34,647 nt of DNA from Streptomyces sp. SolWspMP-5a-2 (lineage in GTDB: Bacteria; Actinomycetota; Actinomycetes; Streptomycetales; Streptomycetaceae), in contig NZ_FMCI01000320.1 of NCBI RefSeq assembly GCF_900091845.1, positions 1 through 34,647 on the forward strand. The letters are read 5' to 3'. This document shows, piece by piece, positions 33,056-34,647 of this stretch. Both the position numbers and the translations under genes were made by a program. Numbering within the stretch: position 1 is the stretch's first letter; every line of letters starts with the position of its first letter. The notes below the pieces were generated by a model that saw only the letters and a list, made by a program, of their open reading frames with translations, was not told the origin of the DNA and ran no database searches.

Positions 33056-34299
33056 CGAGGCTGCTCCCATCGCTGAGCGTCATCGCAAAGGTCTTCGAGG
33101 ACCGACTTCACCTGCGTCAACGCGCGTTGCACGTGTGGCAGTTCCAACGGCGCGGGGGCGGTGAGGCATTCCGCGCGTTCACCACCGCTCGCGCCGAGCA
33201 GCGCACCGGTGGTCAAGCGGACGCGCAGGGCGCCGAGTTCGTCGCCGAAGCGGTGGCCGCCGGGGGCCGGGTGGCCGAGCCGGGCGGTGAGGAAGTCCTC
33301 CAACTCCTGGGCGTCGCCGACGCCGTGCGCGGTGAGCGCGGGGCGCAGCGGTTCCAGGTCGGCGTAGAGCTGCCGCCCGGCGCGGGGCGGGCGGGCCAGG
33401 GCTCCGGCCGCGACGACGGTGGCGTGCAGCGCGGTGGCCAGACACCCGTGCAGCCGGACGGCGGTGGCGGCGCGGTCGGTGACGGGGGCGGGCTCGGCGA
33501 GGGCGTAGCGGGCCGCGGCGGCGACCGGCGCGGCGACGCTCGCGCCGAGCGCCGTGAGGACGTCGAGCACGCGCGCGTGGAGGCGGGCGCCGCGCTCGCC
33601 CGCCTCGAACCGGGCGACGGCGGCGGGCCACCCGCCGGGCAGCAGGGCCCCGGCCAGGTCGGTGACGACGGTGACGCGGTCGGGGAGCATCTCGGCGGGG
33701 CTGAGCGGCACGGTGCCCGGGGGCGAGAAGACGGTGTCCCGCCAGGTCTCGTCGCTCACCAGGTGGAGTCCCTCGGCGGCGGCGGCCTCCGCGCACGCGT
33801 GCAGCAGTTCGGGGGGTGCGACGGTGCCGGTGGGGTCGTCGGCCACGGAGAGCACGAGAAGCTTCGGGTCGCCGCCCTCGGCGCGTATCCGGCGGACGGT
33901 CTCCAGGAGGGCGTACGGGTCGGGGACGCCGCCGCACTCGGCGGGGGTCGCGACGTGGAAGACCGGTCGGCCCAGGAGGCGCGCGTAGGGCGCCCACCAG
34001 GCGGCGCAGGGCCTGGGCACCAGGACGTCGCCGCCGAGCGCGGCGGTGAGCGCGAGCAGCAGCGCGGGGGCGCCGGGGGCGGCGGCGACCCGGTCGGCGT
34101 CGACGGGCAGCCCGCGCCGCGTCCAGTAGCCGCAGGCCGCCTCGCGTATCGCGGTGCCGCCGCCCGCCGGTTCCTCGTCGCCGGTGCGGGCGGCGCGGGC
34201 GAGGACGTCGCGCAGGGCGTCCAGGACGGGCAGCCCGTCCCCGGCACCGGCGGGCCCGAACCGTACAGGTCCGTGCCCCGGGGGGTCCGTCCGCCGCAT
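33052..34299 (-). CDS. aminotransferase-fold protein lacking the PLP lysine (probable pseudoenzyme)
   Basis: A 415-residue protein with class I/II aminotransferase architecture: GTAIREAACGYWTRRGLPVD, VLVPRPCAAWWAPYARLLG, DDPTG at 154-158 (normally NPTG), VSDETW at 181-186 (D183 kept, usual Tyr is Trp) and VTDLAGALLPGGWPAAVAR at 212-230. The last should be SxSKxxxxxGWRxG, but the PLP-binding Lys is G217 and the following Arg is P225. Only two lysines occur in the whole protein, neither at the site, so normal transamination is ruled out. It probably has a structural, binding or regulatory role. GGAGG five bases before the ATG fixes the start, and its stop overlaps the hydrolase start (ATGA), so the two are made together. 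Confidence 0.82.
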   Translation of the reverse strand: MRRTDPPGHGPVRFGPAGAGDGLPVLDALRDVLARAARTGDEEPAGGGTAIREAACGYWTRRGLPVDADRVAAAPGAPALLLALTAALGGDVLVPRPCAAWWAPYARLLGRPVFHVATPAECGGVPDPYALLETVRRIRAEGGDPKLLVLSVADDPTGTVAPPELLHACAEAAAAEGLHLVSDETWRDTVFSPPGTVPLSPAEMLPDRVTVVTDLAGALLPGGWPAAVARFEAGERGARLHARVLDVLTALGASVAAPVAAAARYALAEPAPVTDRAATAVRLHGCLATALHATVVAAGALARPPRAGRQLYADLEPLRPALTAHGVGDAQELEDFLTARLGHPAPGGHRFGDELGALRVRLTTGALLGASGGERAECLTAPAPLELPHVQRALTQVKSVLEDLCDDAQRWEQPR

Positions 34300-34481
34300 C
34301 CGTGCCTCCGCGCGTCACCTGATCCGCCACCGGCGTGCGCCGTTCCGGCCGCCGGCGGGCCGACCTGGGCCGTCGTCCGGTGGTCGCCGTCGGCCCGTCT
34401 GCCCGGTTGTCCGTCCCGTACGCCCTCCGGCGCGGGCGGACCTCCGGGGTCCAGCGTGCCCAGGTGTGCCGGGGTCCCGCT

Positions 34482-34497
34482 CGCCGGGCGCCCGGCG
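34482..34497 (-). terminator. GC-rich palindrome after the surface-protein gene
   Basis: CGCCGGGCGCCCGGCG is a perfect 16-bp palindrome 20 bases past the stop of the rightmost minus-strand gene. The rest of the gap to the aminotransferase-like gene (34300-34517) shows no gene. Confidence 0.45.
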
Positions 34498-34517
34498 CCC
34501 CGCTCGGGGGGCGGGGG

Positions 34518-34647
34518 TCAGCGGCTGTCGCGCCGGTGCAGCCGGTGGGCGGCGGCGGCGAAGGCGCCCGCGATCAGGACACCGCCCGCGACCAGCGCGG
34601 GCACCGAGTCGGTGAAGGTGCCGCCCGCGCCGGCCTGGACGCCGTGG
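34518..34647 (-). CDS. C-terminal fragment of a membrane-anchored secreted protein
   Basis: Only the last 42 codons lie in the window. They read GVQAGAGGTFTDSVPALVAG, then a hydrophobic segment (GGVLIAGAFAAAAH), then RLHRRDSR and TGA. A Gly-rich approach, a single membrane span and a short basic tail are typical of actinomycete exported proteins anchored at the C-terminus; a VQAGxGG stretch before the span recurs in such proteins. No sortase LPxTG motif is visible in the part seen. The function cannot be assigned. Confidence 0.6.
   Translation of the reverse strand, partial: HGVQAGAGGTFTDSVPALVAGGVLIAGAFAAAAHRLHRRDSR

Overview
The window is about 34.6 kb of very GC-rich DNA with GTG and TTG starts, purine-rich ribosome binding sites, secreted CBM2 glycoside hydrolases, a PF04672-type methyltransferase and HTH/DUF5753 regulators. 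Together these point to a Streptomyces (or close actinomycete) chromosome. Family names below come from reading motifs in the translated sequence; no database search was run. I saw no tRNA, rRNA, insertion sequence, phage block or CRISPR array.

Layout. Positions 1-7.7 kb hold housekeeping and transport genes: an SBF-like symporter divergent from a LysR regulator, a doubled Lrp/AsnC regulator divergent from a DHA2 drug-efflux protein, a long-chain acyl-CoA ligase and an aldo/keto reductase. Positions 7.9-20 kb form a polysaccharide-degradation island: GH75 chitosanase, GH6 cellobiohydrolase, GH48 cellulase, GH74 xyloglucanase and PL11 rhamnogalacturonan lyase, all with export signals. A His-rich methyltransferase lies among them. 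The GH6 and GH48 genes diverge from a 789-bp control region. That region has a perfect 14-bp CebR-type box over the GH48 promoter, a degenerate second box, and a small ORF with a strong Shine-Dalgarno in the long GH6 leader. The chitosanase has its own palindromic operator resembling those described for CsnR. Cellulose, xyloglucan, pectin and chitosan breakdown are therefore co-located but apparently under different sugar-sensing repressors, neither of which is in the window.

Positions 20.3-25 kb hold a methyltransferase/pterin dehydratase pair, two XRE-type regulators, a PF04672-type methyltransferase and an orphan, diverged NarJ-like chaperone. Positions 25.2-30 kb, read leftward, hold an orphan second DnaK, an OsmC-type peroxidase and a holin-like/phosphodiesterase fusion.

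Positions 30-34.3 kb are the least ordinary part. They hold a recombinase-like protein without the catalytic serine, a UlaG-like metallo-hydrolase coupled to a DedA membrane protein, and facing them a NAPE-PLD-like metallo-hydrolase translationally coupled to an aminotransferase-fold protein that has lost its PLP lysine. I suggest, as inference only, that this is a membrane-lipid-related module. The window ends inside a membrane-anchored surface protein.

A repeated architectural theme is stop codons built into terminator-like palindromes at convergent gene ends (near 2.08, 8.62 and 31.86 kb).
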